A DNA stretch of 64,000 nucleotides, taken from Bacteroidales bacterium (lineage in GTDB: Bacteria; Bacteroidota; Bacteroidia; Bacteroidales; Prolixibacteraceae). Made by a program: the position numbers and the translations under genes. This document shows positions 16,452 to 25,741 of the stretch, in pieces. The stretch is from the NCBI GenBank assembly GCA_012729335.1, contig JAAYDJ010000021.1, positions 124,001-188,000 of the forward strand. Reading direction: 5' to 3'. Numbering within the stretch: position 1 is the stretch's first letter; each line of letters begins with the position of its first letter. The notes under the pieces are model-generated. The model worked only from the letters and a program-made list of their open reading frames with translations. It was not told the origin of the DNA and did not search any database.

Positions 16452-18290
16452 TTATTCCACGGTCACCGATTTGGCCAGGTTCCTGGGCTGGTCGACATGG
16501 CACCCTCTCATGACGGCGATGTAATAGGCCAGCAGTTGCAGGGGAATAATCGCCAGCAGAGGGGTGACGGCGGGGTGGGCAGTGGGGATTTCCATGACCA
16601 GGTCAGCCATTTCGCGCATCTGGTGGTCTCCTTCGGTCACCACGGCCAGGATTTGACCCTTCCGGGCCTTCACTTCCTGGATGTTGCTGATGATTTTTTC
16701 GTAATAAAGGTCACGGGGGGCCACGACGATCACCGGGAGATTATCGTCGACCAGGGCGATGGGGCCATGTTTCATTTCTCCGGCGGCATACCCTTCGGCG
16801 TGAATGTAAGAGATTTCCTTTAGTTTGAGGGCACCCTCCAGCGCAATCGGAAAGAGGATTCCGCGACCCAGGTAAAGGGCATCTCCTGCCTCACTGATTT
16901 CGGCAGCGATGGCTTTAACCTGAAGGTGCTGACTGAGGATGGCGCGTGCTTTTTCGGGCACCGCTGCCAACTCGGCAATCAATCCATGGTAAAACTCCCC
17001 GTCTATGGTCTGCCGGGTATGGGCCAGCTTCAGCGCCAGAAGGGTCAGTACGGTCACCTGGGCAGTAAAGGCCTTGGTGGAGGCCACTCCGATTTCCATG
17101 CCTGCATGGGTATATACCCCTGCCACTGTTTCCCTGGAAATACTGGATCCCACGACATTGCAAATCCCCAGGACCAAGGCGCCCTTCTCGCGTGCCATTC
17201 TCAGCGCCGCCAGGGTGTCGGCGGTTTCCCCGCTCTGGCTGATGGCCATCACGATATCGCCGGGGCCCAGCACAGGATGACGGTAACGGAACTCGGAGGC
17301 GTATTCCACCTCGACAGGTATACGGGCATACTCTTCAATGAGGTATTCCCCGATCAGGGCGGCATGCCACGAGGTGCCACAGCCGATAAGGATGATCCGC
17401 CGCGCCGCGGCCACCTCCGGAAGAACATCCATCAGCCCCCCCAGAACAATCTCCGGCTGGCCGGTCCTTAACCGGCCCCGGAAAGTCTCCTCAATGGTCC
17501 GCGGCTGCTCAAAGATCTCTTTCAGCATATAATGCTCGAATTCCCCCTTTTCCATCTCCCCGATGGTGATGTCGGCCTGACGGATGGTCAGGGTCACCGG
17601 GTTGTTTTCGATGTTCTTCAGGGTCAGGCTCCCCCGCTCCATGATGGCCACATCATGGTCATTGAGATACACCACGTGTTCGGTATGTTCCACGATGGGC
17701 GCCGCATCGGAGGCCAGAAAATACTCTCCGCGGCCCACACCGATGACCAGCGGACTTCCCTTTCTGGCTGCAATCAGTCTCCCCGGTTCATCCCGGGCCA
17801 GAACGGCAATCCCATAAGCCCCCACCACCTTCGATAAAGCCAGCCTTACCGCCATTTCCGTGTCAATGCCCGCCTCCTGGTTGTAAAAATACTCAATCAG
17901 ATTCGACAGTACCTCCGTGTCGGTATCACTCTCAAAGGTATACCCATGCCGCAACAGGTCTTTCCTGAGTTCGGCGTAGTTCTCAATGATCCCGTTATGG
18001 ACCAGGGTGAAGAGGCCGTTCCGGGAGGTATGGGGATGGGCATTGCGGTCACTGGGTTCCCCATGGGTGGCCCAGCGGGTATGGCCTATACCCAGCGTCC
18101 CCGTCACATCCTTATCGGAGCAGTACTCCTCCAGATCCGTCACCTTCCCCTTTTTCTTGTATATACGGAGATTCTGGCCCCAAAGCGCTATACCCGCAGA
18201 ATCATATCCCCTGTATTCCAGTCTTTTCAGGCCGTTCAAAAGCAGCGGAAAAACATTCTTGTTCCCGATGTATCCTACGATGCCGCACAT
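16452..18290 (-). CDS. glmS: Glutamine--fructose-6-phosphate aminotransferase (isomerizing)
   Basis: 612 residues, full length. Cys2 (MCGIVGYIG) is the glutaminase nucleophile. GHTRWATHGEPSDRNAHPH belongs to the N-terminal Ntn domain. The isomerase half has SIS motifs CGTSWHAALIGEY and ISQSGETADTLAA, and the C-terminus is DQPRNLAKSVTVE, almost invariant in the family. It makes glucosamine-6-phosphate from fructose-6-phosphate and glutamine, the entry to peptidoglycan and LPS amino sugars. It lies 12 bases downstream of the DUF4270 gene in what looks like one operon with the short GT5 gene. Confidence 0.96.
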   Translation of the reverse strand: MCGIVGYIGNKNVFPLLLNGLKRLEYRGYDSAGIALWGQNLRIYKKKGKVTDLEEYCSDKDVTGTLGIGHTRWATHGEPSDRNAHPHTSRNGLFTLVHNGIIENYAELRKDLLRHGYTFESDTDTEVLSNLIEYFYNQEAGIDTEMAVRLALSKVVGAYGIAVLARDEPGRLIAARKGSPLVIGVGRGEYFLASDAAPIVEHTEHVVYLNDHDVAIMERGSLTLKNIENNPVTLTIRQADITIGEMEKGEFEHYMLKEIFEQPRTIEETFRGRLRTGQPEIVLGGLMDVLPEVAAARRIILIGCGTSWHAALIGEYLIEEYARIPVEVEYASEFRYRHPVLGPGDIVMAISQSGETADTLAALRMAREKGALVLGICNVVGSSISRETVAGVYTHAGMEIGVASTKAFTAQVTVLTLLALKLAHTRQTIDGEFYHGLIAELAAVPEKARAILSQHLQVKAIAAEISEAGDALYLGRGILFPIALEGALKLKEISYIHAEGYAAGEMKHGPIALVDDNLPVIVVAPRDLYYEKIISNIQEVKARKGQILAVVTEGDHQMREMADLVMEIPTAHPAVTPLLAIIPLQLLAYYIAVMRGCHVDQPRNLAKSVTVE

Positions 18291-18302
18291 AGGTCGATCA
18301 GA

Positions 18303-19667
18303 TTACTGGTTAAACTTCGAATAGGTGATGATCATCTTCACCCCGGCGGCACTCGATGCCCCTTTCAACACGGCCCTGCGCATCTCGCTGTTTTTGTTGG
18401 TCGGCGTCAGGAAAAAGCCGTTGTTACCGGTTTCCTTGTCGATGATGCTTTGCATATGCTGCGTGATGTTGAACCGGTAAGTATAGTCGGGGTAGAGATA
18501 CCCTCCGTAATAGGCCGGCAAAAAGGAGTAATCCTTGGGCAGGTATTCCTGTCCGTCATCGCTGACATAGGTGAGAAACAGCTGAGTGGGCAGGGGTAAC
18601 TTCCGGAAATCGGAAGCAATGGTGTCGACGGTGAAGATCAGCTCCGCCTTGTTGATCGCCACCCTGGAGGAGTCCCTCCAACCTCCCAGGAAGGGAAGAT
18701 AGACCTTGGCCTGAAGCCCTCCTGTCGACTGGATGTAAATAAGCGAATCGCCGGTTGTTTCCTGGTTGATTTGGGAATAAAAGCGCGCCGGGGAGTAATC
18801 ATGCTGGAAACTGTTGACGCGGGCGCTGAATTCGGTGACATAACAGGCCAGGTTGGTGGTGTCCTCGTCGTTGTGGTAGTAAAGCACCACGGCGGAAGCA
18901 CTCCGGCTGGTCGATCCCAGCAGGCTCAGCGACACGATGGCCCCCTGGCCCTGCGCCGATACAGGTCTCACATACAATCCCCTGAAATAATCGAGAAACC
19001 GGTCGTTGTTGACCAGATCCAGGGAGTCGGCCGATATCAGTTTTTGCGCCAATGAATTGTGCAGCCTGATCCCCACCAGTTGATACATCGTATCGTTGTA
19101 AGTGGTGTCGAGCGATACCCTGGGCTTGAAGTCATATTCGCCCAGCTTGAAGGCGGAGGCCAGGGATGATAGATCGGCATCGTGATAATAGCTGGCATCG
19201 GGATCCAGGGCTCCCTCCAGTTCGTAAACTTCCAGTTTCTGGACCGAGGCGGTGTCGCCGTAAATCATACGGTAGTAAAAGTAAAACACGACCGAGTCAG
19301 CGACCGGGTTGGAGCCGAAATCGGGAAAGGAGTTGAGCCGGAACTGAAGCGCCAGGTCGGCCGTGGTTTTCCCAAATACGGGATCGTGGAATACCCCCAG
19401 CAGGCTGGTCGATGATTCATCGGTGCGAAGCGAGTCGTCACGGTATGTGTAGGCCCTGATGGTGTTCTTTTCCACCAGATTACGCGCATTAATCAGATCG
19501 GTGGCAGGCAACATCTCCACGCCTGCCAACCCGGTGTCGTTGCACCCGCTTTGAAGAAACAGACCCGCCAAGGCACACACCATTCCCGCAGGAAAGAAAA
19601 ACCTGCTCCTGAATCTGACCGGAAATAGATGGGATAAAAGAGTTGAACGCAGTTCAGACCTTGTCAT
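18303..19667 (-). CDS. DUF4270 lipoprotein
   Basis: 454 residues from ATG 19667, which overlaps the end of the upstream GT5 gene by 14 bases. The much earlier track start would run through that gene. A lipoprotein signal (GMVCALAGLFLQSGC) sets the mature N-terminus. The body (SSTSLLGVFHDPVFGKTTADLALQ and later IDKETGNNGFFLTPTNKNSEMRRAV) matches DUF4270, a Bacteroidota outer-membrane-associated lipoprotein family of unknown function. The usual gene order, with GT5 upstream and glmS nearby, supports the call. Translation is probably coupled to the GT5 gene. Confidence 0.85.
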   Translation of the reverse strand: MTRSELRSTLLSHLFPVRFRSRFFFPAGMVCALAGLFLQSGCNDTGLAGVEMLPATDLINARNLVEKNTIRAYTYRDDSLRTDESSTSLLGVFHDPVFGKTTADLALQFRLNSFPDFGSNPVADSVVFYFYYRMIYGDTASVQKLEVYELEGALDPDASYYHDADLSSLASAFKLGEYDFKPRVSLDTTYNDTMYQLVGIRLHNSLAQKLISADSLDLVNNDRFLDYFRGLYVRPVSAQGQGAIVSLSLLGSTSRSASAVVLYYHNDEDTTNLACYVTEFSARVNSFQHDYSPARFYSQINQETTGDSLIYIQSTGGLQAKVYLPFLGGWRDSSRVAINKAELIFTVDTIASDFRKLPLPTQLFLTYVSDDGQEYLPKDYSFLPAYYGGYLYPDYTYRFNITQHMQSIIDKETGNNGFFLTPTNKNSEMRRAVLKGASSAAGVKMIITYSKFNQ

Positions 19668-20454
19668 AAAAATCATTGTAAGCATCAATATAAACCTCTT
19701 TCTCCTGATAATCCAGGAACTTCTTTCCCGATTCGCCGATAAACTGCCCCAGTTCGGGATGGATCTCGCGCGAACCCTTGACGACCGCATCGGCATACTG
19801 TACCGCCAGCTTGCTGACATTGACGTAAGTGGGATTCTCCAATACCTTCACATCAGCTCCGGAGATGCCCTTGAGCAGCAGCTTTTTCCTGAAGTTTTTG
19901 TTCAGGGCACCGGCGAATTCGTCGTCATAAACGGAATAAACCACCTTTGATTGCGCAAAGAGGGGATCATCATGGTAATATTTCCTGATGTACAGGGGTA
20001 CCAGTGCGGTGAGCCAACCGTGGCAATGGATGATGTCAGGAGCCCACCGCAGTTTGATCACGGTCTCCAGCACCCCCCGGGCAAAAAAGATCGCCCGCTC
20101 ATCATTGTCCTCGAAAAAATTGTCCTCGGGATCGTATAACACGCATTTCCGGTGAAAATAATCCTCATTGTCAATGAAATAAACCTGCATACGTGCCGAC
20201 TGGATCGAAGCTACCTTGATGATCAGGGGATGGTCGGTGTCGTTGATGACCAGGTTCATCCCTGAAAGACGAATGACCTCATGTAACTGATTCCTTCGTT
20301 CATTGACGCATCCGTACCTGGGCATAAAGGTCCTGATTTCACGTCCCCGCTCCTGCACTCCCTGGGGAAGATAACGCGAAATTTCCGACATTTCGGTTTC
20401 CGGTAAATAGGGGGTGATTTCCTGTGAAATATAAAGAATCCTTTTGTTTTCCAT
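19654..20454 (-). CDS. Short glycogen/starch synthase-like protein (GT5 N-terminal domain only)
   Basis: 266 residues from ATG 20454. The N-terminal starch-synthase domain is evident: ILYISQEITPYLPETEMS (in place of the ADP-glucose-binding KxGGL region), RTFMPRYG, VYFIDNEDYFHRK and PDIIHCHGWLTALVPLY. Full GT5 enzymes are about 480 residues with a second Rossmann domain holding the donor site. Here the gene ends after the first domain, a form known from Bacteroidales. Whether it is catalytic is doubtful. A TAATTTTG promoter motif precedes it, and DUF4270 and glmS follow. Confidence 0.82.
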   Translation of the reverse strand: MENKRILYISQEITPYLPETEMSEISRYLPQGVQERGREIRTFMPRYGCVNERRNQLHEVIRLSGMNLVINDTDHPLIIKVASIQSARMQVYFIDNEDYFHRKCVLYDPEDNFFEDNDERAIFFARGVLETVIKLRWAPDIIHCHGWLTALVPLYIRKYYHDDPLFAQSKVVYSVYDDEFAGALNKNFRKKLLLKGISGADVKVLENPTYVNVSKLAVQYADAVVKGSREIHPELGQFIGESGKKFLDYQEKEVYIDAYNDFYDKV

Positions 20455-20483
20455 CTACGTTTTCCAAGTAGTTTTCAACCCTG

Positions 20484-20491
20484 CAAAATTA
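20484..20491 (-). promoter_or_regulatory. -7 promoter motif (TAATTTTG)
   Basis: Minus-strand TAATTTTG 29 bases before the GT5 start. Likely the main promoter of the GT5-DUF4270-glmS unit. Confidence 0.45.
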
Positions 20492-20587
20492 AGGAAAATA
20501 TCCGGAAAATCAATTTATTCAGGGTTAAGGCCGCTGGGGCGGCCATTTTACAACGTTTTTAACTATTTTTATGACAAAGAAGGATGG

Positions 20588-21088
20588 ATGGATTATACCG
20601 GTAAAATTGAAGGGAAGATTTTCGGGGAGATGGCTGATTTTCTGCCGTTCTGCCGGGATTGGCGGGAGGCCGGAGAGAAGATTGTATTCACCAACGGCTG
20701 TTTTGACCTGCTGCACCGGGGGCATGCCGAATACCTGGCCCGGGCGGCGGCACTGGGTGACCGGCTGGTGGTGGGTCTCAACACCGACGCTTCGGTAGCG
20801 CGCCTCAAGGGTCCCGGCCGCCCGCTGACCGACCAATGGTCACGCGCCTGGCTGGTGGCCGCCCTGGAACCTGTCTCGGCGGTGGTCCTCTTCAACGAAG
20901 CGACCCCCCTGGAGCTGATTAAAGCCATCCGCCCCCACTTCCTGATCAAAGGCAGCGACTACCGCCCCGAAGAAATTGCCGGTTACGACGTGGTGACCGC
21001 CGGGGGCGGCACCGTAGCTACCATCGGCCTGGTCCCCGGGTTCTCCACCTCCCTGCTTATCGAGAAGATCATCCGCTCTGGAAAATGA
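20588..21088 (+). CDS. HldE C-domain-like nucleotidyltransferase (heptose-1-phosphate adenylyltransferase type)
   Basis: 166 residues from ATG 20588, preceded by AAGAAGGATGG. The track start lies 48 codons upstream in non-coding sequence. The cytidylyltransferase-fold signature is TNGCFDLLHRGHAEYL (HxGH = His43-Arg-Gly-His46), followed by GLNTDASVARLKGPGRP and IKGSDYRPEEI. These match the stand-alone ADP-heptose-forming domain (RfaE2) used for LPS inner core. Its stop overlaps the radA start (ATGA), so both are translated together. Confidence 0.85.
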   Translation: MDYTGKIEGKIFGEMADFLPFCRDWREAGEKIVFTNGCFDLLHRGHAEYLARAAALGDRLVVGLNTDASVARLKGPGRPLTDQWSRAWLVAALEPVSAVVLFNEATPLELIKAIRPHFLIKGSDYRPEEIAGYDVVTAGGGTVATIGLVPGFSTSLLIEKIIRSGK

Positions 21089-22449
21089 ACAAGCTCAAAA
21101 CCGTTTACACCTGCCAGAACTGTGGCGCCGAATCCCCCAAATGGATCGGCAGATGCCCCTCCTGTGACCAGTGGAACACCTATGTGGAGGAAATCGTGGC
21201 TTCCACATCCAAAAGCGCCTCCCCACCGCTGACCTCTGCAGGCAGCCCCCCCCTGCGGCTGTCGGAAATCGCCGACCTCCACCTCGACCGCCTCGACACC
21301 GGCATCGCCGAATTCAACAGGGTGCTGGGAGGCGGACTGGTGCCCGGATCGCTCGTGCTCATCGGCGGTGAACCCGGAATCGGTAAATCGACCCTGGTTC
21401 TGCAGCTGGCCCTCTCCCTGAAAGGAAAAAAAATCCTTTACGCATCGGGAGAGGAGAGCCTCCAGCAAATCAAGCTCAGGGCCAACCGGCTGAAAATGGA
21501 AAGCAAAGGCTCCTGGTTCCTGGCTGAAACCTCCCTGGAAATGGTCATGCACACCGTCGAACAGGAAAAACCCGACATCCTGGTGGTGGACTCCATCCAG
21601 ACCATGGCCACCGACAAAATCGAATCCTCACCGGGGTCAGTGGCCCAGGTACGCGAATGCACGGCGGTCCTGCTCAGGCACGCCAAAAAATACCATATGA
21701 CCGTGATCCTTATCGGCCATATCAACAAGGAAGGAAACCTGGCAGGCCCCAAGGTACTGGAGCACATTGTCGACACGGTGATTCAGTTTGAGGGAGACAA
21801 CCGGCACTATTTCAGGGTATTGCGTTCCACCAAGAACCGGTTTGGCTCCACCGCCGAGCTGGGGATTTTTGAGATGCGCCAGAATGGCCTGGTCGAAGTC
21901 CCCAATCCTTCCGACCATCTGTTGTCGGGAGATGGTGACCCGGTATCGGGGACGGCCATTGCGGCCACCATTGAGGGGGTAAGGCCCTTTCTCCTGGAGA
22001 TCCAGTCCCTGGTGAGTTCGGCGGCCTACGGAATGCCTCAGCGGTCGAGCACCGGTTTTGACCTGCGCCGGCTCAACATGCTCCTGGCGGTCCTCGAAAA
22101 AAGAGCCGGCTTCAAGCTGACCAGCCGTGACGTGTTCCTGAATGTGGCCGGAGGCCTCCGGATCACCGATCCGGCCACCGACCTGGCCGTTTTGGTAGCC
22201 ATCCTCTCCTCCAGCCTCGACCTGGCCGTCGACCACCATACCTGCTTCACAGGCGAAGCCGGCCTCACCGGCGAAGTCAGAGCCGTCAGCCGCATCGAAC
22301 AACGCATCGCCGAGGCCGCCCGCCTCGGGTTCCGGCGTATGTTCATCCCCCGCTACAACAAAGGCTTCGACACCTCCGCCTACCCCCTGGAAATCATCAG
22401 GGTCGCCCGCGTGGAAGAAGTATTCAGAAAACTGTTCGGGAATAAATGA
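21085..22449 (+). CDS. radA: DNA repair protein RadA
   Basis: 454 residues, ATG overlapping the previous stop. A zinc finger CQNCGAESPKWIGRCPSC opens the protein. The RecA-like core has Walker A GGEPGIGKST and Walker B-like ILVVDSIQT. KNRFG (in STKNRFGSTAE) is the RadA-specific motif. The C-terminal Lon-protease-like domain is present but serves DNA binding in this family. RadA is a hexameric helicase that promotes branch migration in recombination. Confidence 0.95.
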   Translation: MNKLKTVYTCQNCGAESPKWIGRCPSCDQWNTYVEEIVASTSKSASPPLTSAGSPPLRLSEIADLHLDRLDTGIAEFNRVLGGGLVPGSLVLIGGEPGIGKSTLVLQLALSLKGKKILYASGEESLQQIKLRANRLKMESKGSWFLAETSLEMVMHTVEQEKPDILVVDSIQTMATDKIESSPGSVAQVRECTAVLLRHAKKYHMTVILIGHINKEGNLAGPKVLEHIVDTVIQFEGDNRHYFRVLRSTKNRFGSTAELGIFEMRQNGLVEVPNPSDHLLSGDGDPVSGTAIAATIEGVRPFLLEIQSLVSSAAYGMPQRSSTGFDLRRLNMLLAVLEKRAGFKLTSRDVFLNVAGGLRITDPATDLAVLVAILSSSLDLAVDHHTCFTGEAGLTGEVRAVSRIEQRIAEAARLGFRRMFIPRYNKGFDTSAYPLEIIRVARVEEVFRKLFGNK

Positions 22450-22470
22450 TACTTTTACACCGGAAGTGCA

Positions 22471-22875
22471 ATGTCTCCGATGATGATGAAAAAACACCTG
22501 TTTCTGATGGCCGCCGCCCTTCTCCTGCTGACAGGCTGCGACGACGACGTGATCGATAAACCACCCCACCTGGTCAAACGGGATAAAATGATCACGGTGC
22601 TCGTCGACATGCACCTGGCCGAAGCGGTCTACCAAACCAAAAGATTCTCGAGCGAAGAACTCAACAAATATTCCGAATCGGATTTCTATTACAGCATCCT
22701 GCACAAACACCACCTCGCCGACTCTGTCTTCGAGAAATCCCTGATATACTACTGCAACAAACCCAAGGAATTCGAAAAGATCTACACCCGGGTGGTCAAC
22801 AGGCTCACTGAACTGGAGCAGGAACAAAACGAAAAGGCAAAACAACCCGTAGACATCAACCAGACCATCGAGTGA
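22471..22875 (+). CDS. DUF4296 lipoprotein
   Basis: 134 residues from ATG 22471 (22480 also possible). The signal peptide ends in LLLLTGC, a lipobox. The mature part has the DUF4296 core DKMITVLVDMHLAEAVYQTK and FYYSILHKHHLADSVFEKSLIYYCNKP, a family confined to Bacteroidota and without assigned function. The next gene begins at a GTG overlapping its stop (GTGA), indicating translational coupling. Confidence 0.85.
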   Translation: MSPMMMKKHLFLMAAALLLLTGCDDDVIDKPPHLVKRDKMITVLVDMHLAEAVYQTKRFSSEELNKYSESDFYYSILHKHHLADSVFEKSLIYYCNKPKEFEKIYTRVVNRLTELEQEQNEKAKQPVDINQTIE

Positions 22876-24218
22876 ACCAGCGTGGGAAAAAGGACAAATC
22901 CGGTGGCGAAGGAACAGACCAGCCGGGCAAGAAGGTGACTCCCCCCGGAAACGCGGACAAAGAAATAGAATCGCCGGAGTTTCCCATTCCGACTGTGGTT
23001 CCTGCCACAGGAAAAGGAGTGAGGAGTATTACGGCTCCGCTGGTGTATACCCTTTGGGGACCGCCCCTGGAGAACGGGAGGGTTTTTCTTGACGATCAGG
23101 GCACCATCATGGCGGTCACTCCCCGGCGGCAAAAGGTTCATTTCCCGGTCAGAGAGGAGGTTGTTTATACGGAAGGGGTGCTGGTGCCAGGTTTTGTCAA
23201 CGTCCATTGTCATCTGGAGCTCTCCCACCTGGCGGGGGTTATTCCCGGGGGGACAGGCATCGGAGGTTTTATTGGGGCCATCAACCGGCGCCGTGGTGCT
23301 CCGGAGGAGGAGATGGTGCAGGCGGCCCGGCATGCCGCAAGCAGCATGTACCATTCGGGCACCGTTGCCGTGGGCGACATCTCCAATACGGCCCTCACGG
23401 CTCCCCTCAAAAAGGAGTCACCCATGACATGGATAACCTTCGTGGAGAGTTTCGGCTTTCACCCATCGCGGGCTGAGAGGGCCCTGCAGCAGGCCCTGGC
23501 GGTGTGGGAAGTCTTTGCTTCACAAGGAATGGCCGCTTCCATCGTCCCCCACTCCCCCTATTCGGTGAGCGATCCGCTGATGAGAGCCATCGCCGAGCTG
23601 GACCAGCTCCACAGCAGCCGGCTCTCCCTCCATAACCAGGAGAGCAGCGAGGAAGATCTCTTTTTCCGCCGCGGTGAAGGGGCCATCAGGGCACACCTTA
23701 CTGAAAACCTGGGCCTTGATGTCTCCCACTGGATCCCCACAGGCCTGAGCAGCCTCGAAAGCACCCTTCCCAAACTGCCTGCTTCCAAACCGCTTCTGCT
23801 GATCCACAACACCTTCACCACCTCCACAGACCTGGCCTTTCTCAGGAAGATCAGGACGGAGGCACCCACCTGGCTGGTACTCTGCCCCAACTCCAACCTC
23901 TATATCGGAGGAAACCTCCCCCCCGTTCCCCTCTTCCGCAGGGAAGGAGTTCCGCTTTGCCTGGGCACCGACAGCCTGGCCTCCAACCACGGGCTTTCCC
24001 TCTTCGATGAAGTGGTGACCCTCCACCGTTTCTTTCCGGAGATCCCCGCACAGGAACTCTTCACCTGGGCCTGCCTTAACGGAGCCCGGGCCCTGGGCCT
24101 CAGCCACCGCCTGGGAAGCCTCGAAGCCGGGAAACAGCCCGGACTGGTGCTGATCACCCCAGGGCAGGACAACCACGATATCTTCATGCCAGGTAGCCGC
24201 CTGACCCGTCTGGCCTGA
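22872..24218 (+). CDS. Amidohydrolase of the SsnA/TRZ/aminodeoxyfutalosine-deaminase type
   Basis: 448 residues from GTG 22872. A later GTG at 23019 would remove 49 low-complexity, highly charged residues that precede the conserved fold. The metal site is readable: VNVHCHLELSH, SLHNQES and the final LGTDSLASNHGLS aspartate. The family includes guanine, cytosine and aminodeoxyfutalosine deaminases. Similarity of the HNTFT and CPNSNLYIGG region to aminodeoxyfutalosine deaminase makes a place in futalosine-type menaquinone synthesis possible, but no other gene of that route is present here. Confidence 0.72.
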   Translation: MNQRGKKDKSGGEGTDQPGKKVTPPGNADKEIESPEFPIPTVVPATGKGVRSITAPLVYTLWGPPLENGRVFLDDQGTIMAVTPRRQKVHFPVREEVVYTEGVLVPGFVNVHCHLELSHLAGVIPGGTGIGGFIGAINRRRGAPEEEMVQAARHAASSMYHSGTVAVGDISNTALTAPLKKESPMTWITFVESFGFHPSRAERALQQALAVWEVFASQGMAASIVPHSPYSVSDPLMRAIAELDQLHSSRLSLHNQESSEEDLFFRRGEGAIRAHLTENLGLDVSHWIPTGLSSLESTLPKLPASKPLLLIHNTFTTSTDLAFLRKIRTEAPTWLVLCPNSNLYIGGNLPPVPLFRREGVPLCLGTDSLASNHGLSLFDEVVTLHRFFPEIPAQELFTWACLNGARALGLSHRLGSLEAGKQPGLVLITPGQDNHDIFMPGSRLTRLA

Positions 24219-24252
24219 TCATTTTGTATATTTACGGCCTGAAAAACAGATC

Positions 24253-25032
24253 ATGGCTACTTTTCTTTTCGACGAAATCATCTTTGGCCCGGTCCGCAGC
24301 CGCAGGCTGGGCATCTCCCTGGGCATTAACCTGCTCCCCACCAACACGAAAATATGCTCCTTTGACTGCATCTACTGCGAATGCGGCCGCAACCCCGGAA
24401 AAGGAGCCCCCAAAGGAAAACTTCCCGAAAGAGAAGAAGTCGCCCTGAAACTGGAGGAAATGCTGACCCACATGAAGAGGGAGGAGCGACTCCCCGATGT
24501 GATCACCTTTGCCGGAAACGGAGAACCCACCCTCCATCCCCGTTTTGCGGAGATCATCGGCGACACCCTTGTCCTGCGCGACCGCTATGCCCCGAAAGCC
24601 CGCATTGCCGTGCTCTCGAACGCCACCATGCTGCACAAAAAAGCAGTGTTTGACGCACTCCTCCGCGTCGATGACAACATCCAGAAACTCGACTCCGCCT
24701 TTGAGAAGACCGTCAGGCTTCTCGACTGCCCCACGGGTCATTTCAGCCTCGGGAAAGTGGTATCCCAACTGGCCTCCTTCAAGGGCAAGGTGATCATCCA
24801 AACCATGTTCGTCAGGGGCAGCTATAAAGGAGAGGTCCTCGACAACACCACACCGGAGGAGGTGGAAGCCTGGCTGGAACTCCTGAAGGTCATCGGACCG
24901 TCGATGGTGATGATATACACCATCGCCCGCGATACCCCGGTGGAGACACTCAGAAAGGCAGGGGTCGCAAAACTGACGGAAATAGCCCGCAGAGCGGAAG
25001 CCGCGGGTTTTAAGGTCCAGGTTTCGGGATAA
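24253..25032 (+). CDS. Radical SAM protein
   Basis: 259 residues from ATG 24253. The cluster motif is CSFDCIYCECG (Cys35, Cys39, Cys42, the CxxxCxxC form), followed by TFAGNGEPTLHP, the GGE-like SAM-binding region. FGPVRSRRLGISLGINLLPT at the start is typical of the widespread wyosine-like/'GPVPSRRLG' group of uncharacterised radical SAM proteins. Target unknown. The gene follows the amidohydrolase closely on the same strand. Confidence 0.85.
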   Translation: MATFLFDEIIFGPVRSRRLGISLGINLLPTNTKICSFDCIYCECGRNPGKGAPKGKLPEREEVALKLEEMLTHMKREERLPDVITFAGNGEPTLHPRFAEIIGDTLVLRDRYAPKARIAVLSNATMLHKKAVFDALLRVDDNIQKLDSAFEKTVRLLDCPTGHFSLGKVVSQLASFKGKVIIQTMFVRGSYKGEVLDNTTPEEVEAWLELLKVIGPSMVMIYTIARDTPVETLRKAGVAKLTEIARRAEAAGFKVQVSG

Positions 25033-25146
25033 CCACCCTGAGCCCTTTCTTACCGGAAAAGATTTTTACCCTGAGGTACAGGACAACCCCGCACCTCCGG
25101 AAAGGGAGGATCTCCCCGGTGAAAAATCAAAAATGAAGGATATCCC

Positions 25147-25587
25147 TCAGAGGGTGGTCCGGTACCATTCCGATTCACGCCCCAGGGCCCGGATCCCGGC
25201 CACAAAACCCTTCAGCTTGAGCACCTCCCCATCCATGCGGGCAAAACAATCGTAAGTCTTTCCCGATTTAGGGTCGTATATCTTTCCACCGGCCCACTCT
25301 TTTTTGTTGCTGTTGTATGTAAATCCCGACAAAATCTGCAACCCGATCAACGGACGGCTCCGCAGTGAGGTATCCGGATTCTTGTCATCAAGGGGAGATT
25401 TTCCATTGACCAGTTTGGCCGGAATCATGTACACAATGGTTCCGGCATACTTACCATCCTTCTTTTCCACCCTGATCTTGGTGGTCTTCTCATCGTTCCA
25501 CCAAATCCCGGAAATGGCATCGGCATTCTGGGCAAAACCGGCTCCGGCAAACAGGAGCAGCATAACAAAAAGCAGGGATCTTCTCAT
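25147..25587 (-). CDS. DUF2147 exported protein
   Basis: 146 residues from ATG 25587 with a signal peptide (RRSLLFVMLLLFAGAGFAQ). The DUF2147 core is present: ISGIWWNDEKTTKIRVEKKDGKYAGTIV, LIGLQILSGF and WAGGKIYDPKSGKTYDC, ending in LGRESEWYR. The fold is a lipocalin-like beta barrel. Function is unknown, though in some bacteria members are linked to envelope stress. Periplasmic. Single gene. Confidence 0.88.
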   Translation of the reverse strand: MRRSLLFVMLLLFAGAGFAQNADAISGIWWNDEKTTKIRVEKKDGKYAGTIVYMIPAKLVNGKSPLDDKNPDTSLRSRPLIGLQILSGFTYNSNKKEWAGGKIYDPKSGKTYDCFARMDGEVLKLKGFVAGIRALGRESEWYRTTL

Positions 25588-25661
25588 GATATTCTCGATT
25601 TTTTATTGACTCCGCTAAAATAAAATTTTCACCTCTCCATCGCCGGCAGAAAGAAGAAAAA

Positions 25662-25696
25662 TGGCCGGAAACATCCCGAAACGGGATCTCCGGCCA
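25662..25696 (-). terminator. Terminator of pitA
   Basis: Nested perfect stems TGGCCGG/CCGGCCA and TCCCG/CGGGA, followed on the minus strand by TTTTTCTT. Located 46 bases beyond the pit gene stop. Confidence 0.75.
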
Positions 25697-25741
25697 CCCT
25701 TTATTTTGAACTTTTGAACAGTTGGATTGAAAATCGCGAAA

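Noticed and set aside
21637-22845. 402-codon minus-strand ORF
   Set aside because: Antisense to radA and the DUF4296 gene, both clearly recognisable.
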